Assembly (NCBI GenBank): GCA_937907245.1
Contig: CALCUM010000003.1
Span: 1 to 64,000, forward strand
DNA: 64,000 bases
Reading direction: 5' to 3'
From: an uncultured Rhodobiaceae bacterium
GTDB lineage: Bacteria; Pseudomonadota; Alphaproteobacteria; RS24
A program made the position numbers and the translations under genes. Each line of letters starts with the position of its first letter. Position 1 is the first letter of the stretch. Positions 8,084 to 17,558 of this stretch are shown in pieces. Below the pieces are notes generated by a model. The model made no database searches, had not been told where the DNA came from, and saw only the letters and a list, made by a program, of their open reading frames with translations.

Positions 8084-9683
8084 GAATGCCTCCAATCTGG
8101 TGCCAACTCATTATTACTATTGCCGATAGACCAAAAAGAAGCATCGGCAAGGACGGAAAGACGTAGCGCCCGAGCGGTGGATGAAGAGCTGAGATAGCTG
8201 CGCCATGATAGAAAGTGAAAACAAAACCTAGAATTAGAAAAGCTGCGTAAATGTTCACCGCTTTGCGCCAGAACAAATAACGTATAGTCAAAATCAGACC
8301 AAACCCCATGACCAAGGGATTAAGGTAAAAAAGCCCACGCCATAATGGCGAGACATAATGGTTTATCTTCGTAGCATTGCGCGCTTTGGTGCCTTGGTTC
8401 ATTTGGCTCAGCACATCATCAAGGTCGGGTTGGAACGATTTTTTGAACCGATCTTCCATTCTTTTATTATAGGCCATAAGAAAATTGTTGCGGTGTACAA
8501 GCGACGCCCTTGGCGCCGGCTTGTAGGCGTAATCGCGATTGCCTCCCACTAAGAAATATGCCGTATTGCGCAACCAGAAAGTCAAATACATGGATGGTTT
8601 TTCGAGCATCTGCTCAAAAAATACATCAAGCATTAACTTATCCGCTTCAACCATGCCCAGCTCGCGGATAGCCGCCCATTTAATCTGCCAATATGATTCA
8701 AGTGTCGGCGTCTCTAAAAAGCATGACGGCACTGTGCCGGGGTCTTTCTTGCACAAGGTATTCTCGAAAAAATCTTGCGAGACCTTCATTTTATTTCTTT
8801 GTCTCTCAATGTTCTTTTGTCCACGCTCGCTAGCCTCAAACTCGCTAACAATATCGATCATGCGCGCAGTTGCCGGACCATCAGATCTTTTAATCGCCCA
8901 ATCATCCTTTTCTCGGCTAACAACGATGGGGTTCATCATGCTGAAAATTCCCATGCCAGACGTCGACCCAGGAATAACCGCCTTGGTGAGAGCAGACTGA
9001 AAGACAGCTAACAGAGCCACGAGCACACATGCCACTCCGGTCCATTTAAAACGCTGCGACCATCTATCAAACGGGTACAAGAAGGTAATCGCTATCAACA
9101 ATGGCAGAGCCGTAGAGCGCGTCAAGCAAGCGATGACCCAAAAAACAAGGATCAAGCCAATAAGATATTTTTTGCGCATGACCATCAACATGGCCGAGGC
9201 AACAAACAAACCGAACAAGCTCAGTGCGTAAAGATGCTCATTCAAAATGGTTCGCGAAGAAATCTGTAAAACTAACGTAATCACAACCGGCAGCACTAAG
9301 ATCAAAGTGGCTGGGGCGCTGACGGACGCGCGTCTGAGAGCAAAATAGGTCACCAAAGGCGCCAAAAACCCGAATGATAATTGAAAAATGGCTATCAAGG
9401 GCAGGCTGAGAGAGCCAAAGCTAACAAAATAGAGAAATAGCGGGTATCCCAATGTCCGCAAGCGCGCGGTATTATCGTCATAAACAGGTGGATTTGCGCT
9501 CAAATAATTATTCGCAACCGCATAATAATCGGTGCTGGCGTAATGAATGGTGAAGGGCACTTTTGCAATCACGCTCAATGCATAGAGAGAGAATAGCACC
9601 AACACGCTCAAGCAAACCGTTTCAATTAAGCGCGGCTTTCGATGAGAGAGCTCTGACCAATAGTTAAGAAAAGCTAAGGGCAT
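8055..9683 (-). CDS. Polytopic GT-C-like membrane glycosyltransferase
   Basis: The 542-residue protein has about 10-11 membrane helices, with a large extracytoplasmic loop between residues ~240 and ~420. An acidic motif (STDYYAVANNYL) follows the first helix, the place where GT-C/ArnT-type enzymes put their catalytic Asp. A conserved-looking YPLFLYFVSFG segment comes next. GT-C enzymes use polyprenyl-phosphate sugars to modify glycans or lipid A on the periplasmic side. The specific sugar cannot be told. It lies at the left end of the island, upstream of and overlapping the small membrane-protein gene. Confidence 0.65.
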   Translation of the reverse strand: MPLAFLNYWSELSHRKPRLIETVCLSVLVLFSLYALSVIAKVPFTIHYASTDYYAVANNYLSANPPVYDDNTARLRTLGYPLFLYFVSFGSLSLPLIAIFQLSFGFLAPLVTYFALRRASVSAPATLILVLPVVITLVLQISSRTILNEHLYALSLFGLFVASAMLMVMRKKYLIGLILVFWVIACLTRSTALPLLIAITFLYPFDRWSQRFKWTGVACVLVALLAVFQSALTKAVIPGSTSGMGIFSMMNPIVVSREKDDWAIKRSDGPATARMIDIVSEFEASERGQKNIERQRNKMKVSQDFFENTLCKKDPGTVPSCFLETPTLESYWQIKWAAIRELGMVEADKLMLDVFFEQMLEKPSMYLTFWLRNTAYFLVGGNRDYAYKPAPRASLVHRNNFLMAYNKRMEDRFKKSFQPDLDDVLSQMNQGTKARNATKINHYVSPLWRGLFYLNPLVMGFGLILTIRYLFWRKAVNIYAAFLILGFVFTFYHGAAISALHPPLGRYVFPSLPMLLFGLSAIVIMSWHQIGGILGVLKKTSA

Positions 9684-9965
9684 GCCTTGCGCTCTTTATA
9701 ACTTTCTACTCTTCCAAGAATACTCAACACTGTTAACTTACACCTCTCTCCAAAGCGTGTTTGAAGCCAAATTTTCATATGAAACGAACAACTAAATTAA
9801 CACACATGCACCCGAAAATAAAAATTAAAACTTGGTGGGTTTTTGTCTAAACTAGCCAAACTATTGTTGCCTATGTTGCGTACGACGTCCAAGCCATAGC
9901 GTCACCCTTAAGGAGAAAAGCGGCTCCTGGGTGACCTATGATTTGGCATCGAAATCAGAGTTTTT

Positions 9966-11516
9966 ATGAACAGTCCACTTGTTAGTAGCTCGCAGAAATG
10001 TGTCAAACACAGTCATTTAATTATTCTTTTTCTGAGCTCCCTATTACTTTTATTATCTTTTGAACCGCTGGTTTACAGCGTCAAACGCTCAGCGGCGGAT
10101 GGCCACGCCTACGCCTTTATGGCAAAACAATTCATCGCCGACCCATCTGCCTTTTTCAGCTATGCGCCTCCTCCAGCCCATGCCTATGGGCCAGAGGTTT
10201 TAATCTGTATGGCATTCTACTTGTTGTTTCCCCATCTTGCCGCTTGGCAGGTTATTGGACTGGCCAATGTCACCATGACTTTACTTTTTGTCTGGCTGCT
10301 GGCTTTCATATTTCCAAAGGCTATAGCTGGCGCCCGCACAACAGAAGCAAAACCGCGCATAGCCAGCTGGCAACTTCGCACCGCGACCGCCAACCTCCTT
10401 CTCGCTTTTTTGAACTATTCCTCCCATTCAGCAGAGAGCTTTTTTGGCCTCGACGGAACGAATGCTCAAATTGGTTCCTACGCGACGACGCTTGTTCTAA
10501 TCAGCCTTTTTTTCGGAAAATATGGCGGCAAAACAAAACTCGCGATGATTATTTTTTCAGTCATCGGCACTATGTCCTCCAAATTAGTATTGGCCAGTGC
10601 CATTGCGCCACTTATGGCGTTGATTGTCCGCGACAGCTTTCAAAACCGAACTCTGTCGCCGCACAACAAGCGCCAGGCCGGACTTTTGGCGCTACTTTTC
10701 TTCGTTGCTCTAATTCCTAATTTAATACTCGGCGATATGGAAGCACTTCAACGCACGCGCCTGTCCATCTCCAATATTTACCCAACTCTAGAGCTTTGGC
10801 AGCAGTTTCTAATGGCGCAGTGGCGTACTATGGATCCTATGAAGTGCATCTATGTGGCAATGCTGATCGCTCTTTTGGCAATTCTTTGGCAAAACCGACG
10901 CCACCCGATTGTTTTCGTCACAATCGCCGCGCTCCTCGCATGCTTTGCGGCTAGCCTTGTAGCGGGCACCTTTCGTGGTTGGAACTTGAGATATTTAGGC
11001 GGCGGGCTTTTTCTCGCCGCAGGTTTTTGGATTGCTACGCAGTCCGCCCTCTCTTATCGCCTGACTTTGGCAATTGCGACCATAACCATTTTCTTAGGCC
11101 TTAATAATGACTATGACTTCGCCTATCCACAATCGCGCGAACAATCCCTCGCGGCCTGCCTCGCGCCTTTGGTCGCGAACGAGCGATTAACGCGCGGTCT
11201 GGCCGGACACTGGGATAGCGAGCCCATCAACAATATTCTAGACCAACGATTATTAATCAAGGCCCGCCTAAGCAACACTCGGCCCGAGCCCTATGCGTGG
11301 ATGGTAGACACGCGCTACAATAACTTTCATCAAAATATTGATTTTGCGTTGGAAAACAAAGCCAACAGGCATTATCACTTTTCGTCCGCAAATCTTAGAG
11401 CGCTGCCGGGCCATAAGGGCACACTTAGTTGTGCAGATAGCGACACGACAATACATCTGTATGATGCAAAGACATTCAGCAATTATTTAAGGGGCGAGAG
11501 CGCCACAAAGGAGTGA
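9966..11516 (+). CDS. Polytopic membrane protein, probable GT-C-type glycosyltransferase
   Basis: The 516-residue protein has about 10 membrane helices in its first 380 residues and a soluble C-terminal domain of ~120 residues. After helix 1 comes SAADGHAYAFMAKQF, with an Asp where GT-C enzymes carry their catalytic acid. The C-terminal domain has no motif I recognise. It is the only rightward gene of the left half of the island, and the 282-bp AT-rich spacer before it (9684-9965) also serves the divergent GT-C-like gene. It could alternatively be a polymerase-like or acyl-modifying membrane protein. Confidence 0.55.
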   Translation: MNSPLVSSSQKCVKHSHLIILFLSSLLLLLSFEPLVYSVKRSAADGHAYAFMAKQFIADPSAFFSYAPPPAHAYGPEVLICMAFYLLFPHLAAWQVIGLANVTMTLLFVWLLAFIFPKAIAGARTTEAKPRIASWQLRTATANLLLAFLNYSSHSAESFFGLDGTNAQIGSYATTLVLISLFFGKYGGKTKLAMIIFSVIGTMSSKLVLASAIAPLMALIVRDSFQNRTLSPHNKRQAGLLALLFFVALIPNLILGDMEALQRTRLSISNIYPTLELWQQFLMAQWRTMDPMKCIYVAMLIALLAILWQNRRHPIVFVTIAALLACFAASLVAGTFRGWNLRYLGGGLFLAAGFWIATQSALSYRLTLAIATITIFLGLNNDYDFAYPQSREQSLAACLAPLVANERLTRGLAGHWDSEPINNILDQRLLIKARLSNTRPEPYAWMVDTRYNNFHQNIDFALENKANRHYHFSSANLRALPGHKGTLSCADSDTTIHLYDAKTFSNYLRGESATKE

Positions 11517-11538
11517 GATCTGTCGGTCCAAAACGGGC

Positions 11539-12348
11539 TTAAAGCAGCCCTTCCAAATCCTCAAACTTAACTTCCAGAAGCGCACGATCTCGGCTCAATG
11601 GCGCAAAATATTTTGCGAACATGGGCTTAGGCACCAAGACAAGACGCCCACTTAATCTGACAAACTCATACTTCCCAATTTTATCCATGAATGCCTTGAA
11701 CGATGGGCTAGCTTCCAACTCTGAAAAAAAGTCTGGTGCAAATTCTTTTAGACGCTTCAAATTTGGCTTCGATGTCTTATGCTTGTCAAAATAGTAACTA
11801 AAGGTTTCCGCAATCAACAAAAATGGCAGAATAAGCTGAGCTTTGCCGAAGTCCCGTCGCGCCAAATATTTAGTTTCTGCCATAAACTCCACATCATCTA
11901 TCACGATAATCCCATTATGGGAGATGTGCTCGAGCATAAAAGTGAACTCTAAAAGGTTGAGCACCGCATCTCCAGAGCCATCAACAAAAACCAAATCCAT
12001 AGTCTTTCCGTCATTGCCCATAACAGATGACAAAACATCCACCCCGTTGCCTTCCACCCAAGAAATATTCGGCAGAGCTTGAGGAAACATTTCAGCTACA
12101 ATGGCTCGCGATTTTTCAATGTTCTCAGCATCAATATCAATGGATACCACTTCGCCATTACCATTAAACGTCTCGACGATAGAGGCGCCGACCAATAAGG
12201 TCGACAGACCTTCATTGGTCGAAAAGGCCGTACCGATTTCTAGATAGTTGAGCCTGCCGGTTTCTTTTCTCAAGGCTTTCATGCAATGAAGCAGAACCTT
12301 AGCGCGCACTTTGCTATCTGCCATTTCTAGTATGCTGCTATAGTTCAT
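11539..12348 (-). CDS. SAM-dependent methyltransferase (class I, Methyltransf_24 type)
   Basis: A Rossmann-type methyltransferase of 269 residues. SAM motif I is YLEIGTAFSTNEG near residue 35, an acidic motif II is VVSIDIDAENIEKSR, and LVFVDGSGDA plus GIIVIDDVEF follow. The ATG at 12348 is preferred over a TTG five codons upstream. Methyltransferases in ABC-transporter polysaccharide clusters often decorate or cap the glycan, and the exporter's ATPase here has a C-terminal domain of the type that reads such caps; that link is inference. It is the last gene of the long leftward island operon. Confidence 0.75.
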   Translation of the reverse strand: MNYSSILEMADSKVRAKVLLHCMKALRKETGRLNYLEIGTAFSTNEGLSTLLVGASIVETFNGNGEVVSIDIDAENIEKSRAIVAEMFPQALPNISWVEGNGVDVLSSVMGNDGKTMDLVFVDGSGDAVLNLLEFTFMLEHISHNGIIVIDDVEFMAETKYLARRDFGKAQLILPFLLIAETFSYYFDKHKTSKPNLKRLKEFAPDFFSELEASPSFKAFMDKIGKYEFVRLSGRLVLVPKPMFAKYFAPLSRDRALLEVKFEDLEGLL

Positions 12349-12373
12349 GGGATTTTTCTGCAATTAAGCGACC

Positions 12374-13147
12374 TTAGTTAGAGAAGACTGATTCGTATTC
12401 AACCCGCGGAAAGATTTCAAGCCCACCGCCAGCCGTGGCATTCAAAATTTTGCGCCCATTTGCCTCAAACACTTGTTTGGCTTTTTGATAATTTAGAGCC
12501 ACTAAATCGATTTTAGGGTCATGCCATTTTTTGCCCTTACCGAAATAGCTAGGGTCAAAATGATTGGGGTCATCCTCCGTTGAAGTCAAGGTATTGCCCT
12601 CCACAATGACACTTGATGGCTTGGTATAATTGAAGTCCATACCAATTAGGTAGACCTCGCTAAAGCCCAAATAATAAGCCAACTGAAAGTTGATGTGGGT
12701 TACGGACTGACCAGCGAACAGAACCTCAGATGCATCCCTCGAAAACCGCGGAATACCCCCGAAAGGATGACTATCCCAATAAAAACCATAATCACAATCG
12801 AAGAATATTGTATTCTCAGAGCCGCGAATATCGCGTTTATAACGAGCTGGAAAAAAACAATAATCCGGCTTGTCCGCGAAAACATTAATGCGGTCGATAT
12901 TATCCTCAACAACGTGATTGTCTTCAATAACATAGAAACTCGGCACAAAGGCCTCGCTATCCTGCTTTAGAAATATTGAATTGACCCCAAACGTATGTTC
13001 ATCTTTCAAAAGTTTCAGAGAAACATCATTTAAGCTAGGGCCATTTCCGATAATAACGCAACGTTGACCTGCGAAGCGGTTTTTTAGGATCGTTAACTTA
13101 GTTCTATCTGACTCATCTGTTTGGTATCTAATCTGTGTACTAACCAC
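12374..13147 (-). CDS. DUF115/MptE-like protein with GNGPSL motif, candidate glycosyltransferase
   Basis: The 257-residue protein begins with CVIIGNGPSLNDV, a Rossmann-like nucleotide-binding opening shared by DUF115/MptE-like proteins and, in similar form, by GT42 sialyltransferases. Further elements are GFSEVYLIGMDFNY and a HFDPSYFGKGKKWHD segment. A second island protein (21478-22206) shares the same layout. The frame opens with GTG at 13147, overlapping the upstream GT2 gene by 8 bp. A role as CMP-nonulosonate-type or related transferase is a hypothesis supported by the CMP-sugar synthetase in the same operon. Confidence 0.65.
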   Translation of the reverse strand: MVSTQIRYQTDESDRTKLTILKNRFAGQRCVIIGNGPSLNDVSLKLLKDEHTFGVNSIFLKQDSEAFVPSFYVIEDNHVVEDNIDRINVFADKPDYCFFPARYKRDIRGSENTIFFDCDYGFYWDSHPFGGIPRFSRDASEVLFAGQSVTHINFQLAYYLGFSEVYLIGMDFNYTKPSSVIVEGNTLTSTEDDPNHFDPSYFGKGKKWHDPKIDLVALNYQKAKQVFEANGRKILNATAGGGLEIFPRVEYESVFSN

Positions 13148-14309
13148 GCCCCATTACCCTTCTTAAAACTCGAAACACAACATACGCCAAGGAAACATTG
13201 TAAGGAGGCCTAGCTTGCACAATTTTGATGGCACGAAGCAGGCTAATCGCAACATAGGTAAAACTCATATTTTCAATCGAGCCATCCTTAGGAGGCTCTA
13301 CTTCCGCCTCCCTCATATTCTTCCTCTCGGCGTCCGGATCGGATAACATAAGCATCGCTAAATCACTTGGTATCATCACAACAAGCTCGTCAATTTTTTG
13401 ATTGATGCGCGCATTACGAATTTTGCGCGCGCGCTTTTCATGGGCCAACGACCAACTGAGATGGGGGTTCTTTTCAACGAACTCCGCAATCATAAGCTTA
13501 AAGGCCATAAACTCGCGGACCGAAGTCATTTCATCTAACTTTTTAAAAACAGTCGCCCATATGCCCAGAAACCTTAACATCACCTCCGTCTCTTGATCTT
13601 CACCAAGATAACGATCAACCCTTTCCAGAATACTGAAGAAACTTAGCAAATGCTTCTCTGACATCTGACGAGAGAGCGACCCATCGCGAAAGTTCCACAT
13701 ATAGCCGCAATAATCCAAGCGCTTATGTTTAAAACCCTGCGCCAGTACTCGATAGGTGTGGTCCATATCTTCATGGATTAGGCCGGGGAAAAAAAGGTTT
13801 TCGGCGTCATCAAAAATTGAGCGGCGCCACAAACGTGCCCATGATGAGTTCGCGGCATAGCCTATGAGCAGCATACGGAAATATTCAGCATCTGAGAAAG
13901 CGACTATCTTATTGCTAGCGATGCTCTCCCCATCTGGCATAAGTCGTAGATTGCGTGATGATACAATGTCGGCTTGCGTGTCGGACGCCGCAGATGCGAG
14001 AGTTTCGACAAAATCTGGCTTCAACCAATCGTCATCATCAACAAAAAACAGATACTCCCCTGTTGCTTTTTTGATGCCAGCATTGCGCGCCTCGGAGAGG
14101 CCCTTGCGGCTTTGGCTTATAATTGTAATGCGAGGGTCATATTTCGCCAGCTCAGATAAAATCAGCGGCGTTTCATCTTCAGACCCATCATCCACACAAA
14201 TGATCTCTAGGTTCGAGAACGTCTGATCTTGCAAAAACCCAATGCTATTCGCCAGGCTATCTGCACAATTGCAGCATGTCACAATTGCCGTTATTTTCTC
14301 GATAATCAT
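13140..14309 (-). CDS. Family 2 glycosyltransferase
   Basis: A 389-residue GT-A enzyme. The N-terminal domain shows ITAIVTCCNCADSL, CVDDGSEDET and a metal-binding acidic run FVDDDDWLKP at about residues 92-101. An HEDMDHTYR segment, typical of the catalytic base region, follows near residue 180. The C-terminal third is helical and unassigned. GT2 enzymes add sugars from nucleotide donors on the cytoplasmic face. The start overlaps the stop of the SDR gene by 4 bp, so it is tightly coupled to the CMP-sugar module. Confidence 0.85.
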   Translation of the reverse strand: MIIEKITAIVTCCNCADSLANSIGFLQDQTFSNLEIICVDDGSEDETPLILSELAKYDPRITIISQSRKGLSEARNAGIKKATGEYLFFVDDDDWLKPDFVETLASAASDTQADIVSSRNLRLMPDGESIASNKIVAFSDAEYFRMLLIGYAANSSWARLWRRSIFDDAENLFFPGLIHEDMDHTYRVLAQGFKHKRLDYCGYMWNFRDGSLSRQMSEKHLLSFFSILERVDRYLGEDQETEVMLRFLGIWATVFKKLDEMTSVREFMAFKLMIAEFVEKNPHLSWSLAHEKRARKIRNARINQKIDELVVMIPSDLAMLMLSDPDAERKNMREAEVEPPKDGSIENMSFTYVAISLLRAIKIVQARPPYNVSLAYVVFRVLRRVMGRG

Positions 14310-15064
14310 TTGCTCACATCCGTCAACACTGAAGACAGCCCACCATCCACTGAAAGGGTCAAACCTGTAAAGTGCTTATCGTTCGAGTTAAGTAGTAATT
14401 GCACAAATGTTGCAATTTCCGCAGGTGTCGAAATTTTGCCAGACGGATGAATGTTGCCAAGCTGTTTAGCAGCTTCTGGCCATTTCTCTCCAAAACCATC
14501 GGTTAGCATTTGTGTTTCAACAGCTGCAGGTTCAATGGCGTTGACGCGCACCCTAGCCCCCCACTCCAGCGCCATATAACGTGTTAAGGCCGAAAGAGCA
14601 GCTTTCGACGTTGCATAGGCAACAAAGTGTCTCTTAGACAAGCGGGCATGAATTGAAGAAATATTCACCACCGAGCCCTGATTGGCTGCTAGCGGTTTGT
14701 AGCAAATACGAGACAATTCAAACGCTGCCGTCAGGTTTACATCAAGCGTTTTTCTAAAATCTGACAAGGGCATATCGACAACTGGCCCGACATATTGAAA
14801 GGCTGCATTATTCACTAGACCACAAAGGCGCGCAAAACTATCAAGCCCTTCCAACGCCTCGCGAACCGAGCCGAGAGTTGGCTCATGGTTAACAAAGTCA
14901 GACAGGTTGCAGGCAACAAAGTCAAAATGTGCGTCTGGCTTCACGCTCGGCACAACAAGGTCTAGGCCGATAACATGAAAGCCATCCTCAATCAGCCGCT
15001 CCGTTAACTTTGCGCCAATGCCACCGCTCGATCCGGTAACCAGAATGGAAGCTCGCTTAGTCAT
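14306..15064 (-). CDS. Short-chain dehydrogenase/reductase of the CMP-sugar module
   Basis: A classical 252-residue SDR: VTGSSGGIGAKL cofactor motif at residues 9-20, NNAA at about 84-87, catalytic Ser in VVNISSIHA, YATSKAA as the YxxxK motif, and a C-terminal TLSVDGG. It should oxidise or reduce a hydroxyl/keto group of a sugar or sugar acid. The start overlaps the D-2-hydroxyacid dehydrogenase gene by 8 bp. Pairing of an SDR with a cytidylyltransferase recalls PtmA/PtmB of Campylobacter legionaminate-type biosynthesis, but no NeuB-type synthase is present here. Confidence 0.85.
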   Translation of the reverse strand: MTKRASILVTGSSGGIGAKLTERLIEDGFHVIGLDLVVPSVKPDAHFDFVACNLSDFVNHEPTLGSVREALEGLDSFARLCGLVNNAAFQYVGPVVDMPLSDFRKTLDVNLTAAFELSRICYKPLAANQGSVVNISSIHARLSKRHFVAYATSKAALSALTRYMALEWGARVRVNAIEPAAVETQMLTDGFGEKWPEAAKQLGNIHPSGKISTPAEIATFVQLLLNSNDKHFTGLTLSVDGGLSSVLTDVSK

Positions 15065-15986
15065 TTAAAAAGCCTTCCAACAGACTTATCGCCTTGGCGT
15101 TGGCTCGCATCACACCTTCCAGAGTGTTCGACCCATTATGCGAACCGACCAATACACCGGGGAAAGACAAAAGACGGTTATCAATGGTCACCGGCTCGAC
15201 CTCGAACACATCCAATGCCGCGCCTGAAACCTGCCCCCCTCGGAGAGCCTCATAAAGGGCATTTTCATCAATCAGGGGACCCCTCGCTACATTGATAACT
15301 TTGGCGCCTCGTTTTAGTTGAGAGAGAATGTCCGCATTAATCATATGGTGGTTGGCGTCGTTCAAATTACAAGTCAAGATGAGGTAATCACAAGCGTCAA
15401 TGTCTCGCGGCCAGGTAAGCAACTCGACACCCTGCTCTACCTGGCTAGGAGGTACGCCCGGGTCCCAGCTCACCACCCGTGACCCAAGAGCTTTCATGCG
15501 ATGACAGGTTTGGCGCCCGATATCACCATAGCCAACAACCCCAATCGTTGTCTCGCTCAGCGATTGCCCTTGCGGCTTATACCAATTTCCTTGACGAACC
15601 TCGCGGTCAATTGTCATTAAATCACGGGCCAGGCAAACCACATAGCCCAGCGCCACATCAGCGACCTCATTGCCAAACATTTGCGGTGTATTGGCAATCG
15701 GGATGGACAGCTCTTGGCAAGCCTTGAAGTCAACATTATCCGTTCCAATGCCCCATTTAACGGCCGCCTTGAGCCGACCCGATACGCCAGCCTCAAAAAC
15801 GCGTCGTGTCGCAGGGTCATCGCCGATAATCCAGCCATCACATTGCGGCACGGCTTCACACAAGGCTTGCTCGCTCATCACCTGGGTGAATTCGGGAATA
15901 ACCGCCTCCCAACCCCGCGTCTCAAAAAGCGGCAAAAACTTCTCCTTTGCGCCGATCATCGGGGGACAAGTTACAAGAACACGCAT
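15057..15986 (-). CDS. D-isomer-specific 2-hydroxyacid dehydrogenase
   Basis: The 309-residue protein has the NAD-binding loop GVVGYGDIGRQ in the centre, an INVARGPLIDE segment with the catalytic Arg region, and a VGSHNGSNT segment with the catalytic His. It resembles phosphoglycerate-dehydrogenase-like enzymes that interconvert 2-oxo and 2-hydroxy acids. The ATG at 15986 overlaps the stop of the cytidylyltransferase (TGATG); an in-frame TTG lies one codon upstream. Its position in the glycan operon implies a sugar-acid substrate rather than serine biosynthesis (inference). Confidence 0.85.
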   Translation of the reverse strand: MRVLVTCPPMIGAKEKFLPLFETRGWEAVIPEFTQVMSEQALCEAVPQCDGWIIGDDPATRRVFEAGVSGRLKAAVKWGIGTDNVDFKACQELSIPIANTPQMFGNEVADVALGYVVCLARDLMTIDREVRQGNWYKPQGQSLSETTIGVVGYGDIGRQTCHRMKALGSRVVSWDPGVPPSQVEQGVELLTWPRDIDACDYLILTCNLNDANHHMINADILSQLKRGAKVINVARGPLIDENALYEALRGGQVSGAALDVFEVEPVTIDNRLLSFPGVLVGSHNGSNTLEGVMRANAKAISLLEGFLND

Positions 15987-16669
15987 CAATTATTTTCCAT
16001 TCCCTGCTTGGCATGAGCCAAAGCCTCAGCAAAATACCAGTCCTCCGGCGTATCAATGTCAACAGACTCGTATTTGGGTGTCGCCATCATCACTGGATTG
16101 GAACCAATGCGCGCATTGGTTTTTGCAAAACTCTCAGCCGAAAAAATATACAAGTTCGAGTTCTCAGCATACCAAGCCTCGAGGTCTTGCGTTTGAATAA
16201 GATTATTGGGGTCATGATTAACTGGGCTCATATCACCACGGTAAAACCGCATTTGAACAGCGTCCACGCTAAATAGACTATCCGCCCCTTGCTCTATACA
16301 CGAAGCGTATTCCTCCATCGCGCGAACGATCGTAGATGCGCCTAAAAACGGATTGGTGGTATGAGTCATCAAATAAGTATCCGCCGGATTATTCGCGATG
16401 TCATGGGCCAGAATGAGGTTCATGGACACCGTATCTCCTATCAAATTAGCGGGTCGTTGCTGAACCTCCACACGCGGCCCTTCCAGCAACCCGCCAGCCA
16501 GCAATTCCTTGCGTGCATCCGTATTAATGATTATTTTATCGATGGCCTCGACAGACAAAAGCGTGTCCAAAATCCAGGCAAACAGAGGCTTACCCGCAAA
16601 GTCTCGGAAATTTTTGCCAGGCACACGCTGGCTGTTTGCCTTCATCGGTAATAAAGCAATAGTCGACAT
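15986..16669 (-). CDS. CMP-sugar (acylneuraminate/Kdo-type) cytidylyltransferase
   Basis: A 227-residue nucleotidyltransferase of the NeuA/KdsB/PtmB superfamily. It opens with IALLPMKANSQRVPGKNFRDF, which holds the CTP-binding S/N-x-R-x-P-x-K-N signature, followed by the QQRP stretch, THTTNPF and a closing ESVDIDTPEDW motif. It activates an acidic (probably 2-keto-3-deoxy) sugar as its CMP derivative in the cytoplasm. No NeuB/KdsA-type synthase is encoded nearby, so the sugar substrate is unknown. It is coupled by TGATG to the hydroxyacid dehydrogenase downstream. Confidence 0.85.
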   Translation of the reverse strand: MSTIALLPMKANSQRVPGKNFRDFAGKPLFAWILDTLLSVEAIDKIIINTDARKELLAGGLLEGPRVEVQQRPANLIGDTVSMNLILAHDIANNPADTYLMTHTTNPFLGASTIVRAMEEYASCIEQGADSLFSVDAVQMRFYRGDMSPVNHDPNNLIQTQDLEAWYAENSNLYIFSAESFAKTNARIGSNPVMMATPKYESVDIDTPEDWYFAEALAHAKQGMENN

Positions 16670-16676
16670 TAATCTG

Positions 16677-17558
16677 CTACCTCCTAGGATAAAAGTAGTT
16701 CATTCGCTGCTTGCTTGAGACCGCACGCCCGCGACGGCTACCTAGGTAACTTCCCCAATATTGGGCAAACCTAAAGCTAACAATAGAAGAAATTTCACGC
16801 AACAGGCATCGCTCCTCAATGGCCTGAGCGCAATCATGTAAAATCGCGACAAACAGGAACCTTAGGGCATCGCTCAATGACAAATAGATTTCTGGGGCAA
16901 TACTCTGCAAGGCCAAAGCCTCTCGTTCATAACGGTGCTTCGTTTGCTTCCAGTTTTCATTGTGAATATGAAACACACAAGCCTGCGATACATAGCTCAC
17001 TTGACCGCCGCTTAAGCAATAGCGTTGCGCCAACTCCATGTCCTCTAACCCCGTCACATCTTCGTCAAATTTTAGCGCTTCCCAGACATCTCGCCGGATA
17101 GCTGAATTGGCATTATTGCAGAAGAAGTCCGCAGTAGAGGTATTGTCATTATCCGGGAAATATTGATTGAACACTCGGCTTTCACTAAACTTTGTGGTGT
17201 CGCGTCCCACCTGGCGGCCATAAACATAGCCAGCCTTTTTCTCAACTATCGGTGCCACCAACTGACTTAGCCAATGCTCATCACGCGGTATGCAGTGACC
17301 GCTAATAAAAACAAGAATATCACCGGTGGAGAAAGCACAACCAATGTTCAGGGAACGCCCAAACGAAAATTCGGCCTTCTCGATATATGTTAGCCGGGCC
17401 TCATATTGGTCTGCGATGGCTAGTGTGCGGTCACTGGACCCGCTATCCACAACAACAACTTCTGTATCCCCATCATATTTTTGATCGGCGATAGCTGTAA
17501 GCAATTCCTCCAGATAGCGCTCTTCGTTAAGCGTGCGAATAACAATTGAAACTTTCAT
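16677..17558 (-). CDS. Family 2 glycosyltransferase (rhamnosyltransferase-like)
   Basis: A 293-residue GT-A protein: VSIVIRTLNEERYLEELL opening, VVVDSGSSDRTLAIA, then FISGHCIPRDEHWL in place of a DxD motif. The SGH form is common in a GT2 subgroup that includes rhamnosyltransferase-like proteins. GLEDMELAQRYC is the likely catalytic-base region. The Arg-rich C-terminus (SRRGRAVSSKQRMNYFYPRR) may contact membrane or lipid carrier. It starts inside the stop of the SMP-30 gene (4-bp overlap) and ends 7 bp before the cytidylyltransferase. Confidence 0.82.
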   Translation of the reverse strand: MKVSIVIRTLNEERYLEELLTAIADQKYDGDTEVVVVDSGSSDRTLAIADQYEARLTYIEKAEFSFGRSLNIGCAFSTGDILVFISGHCIPRDEHWLSQLVAPIVEKKAGYVYGRQVGRDTTKFSESRVFNQYFPDNDNTSTADFFCNNANSAIRRDVWEALKFDEDVTGLEDMELAQRYCLSGGQVSYVSQACVFHIHNENWKQTKHRYEREALALQSIAPEIYLSLSDALRFLFVAILHDCAQAIEERCLLREISSIVSFRFAQYWGSYLGSRRGRAVSSKQRMNYFYPRR

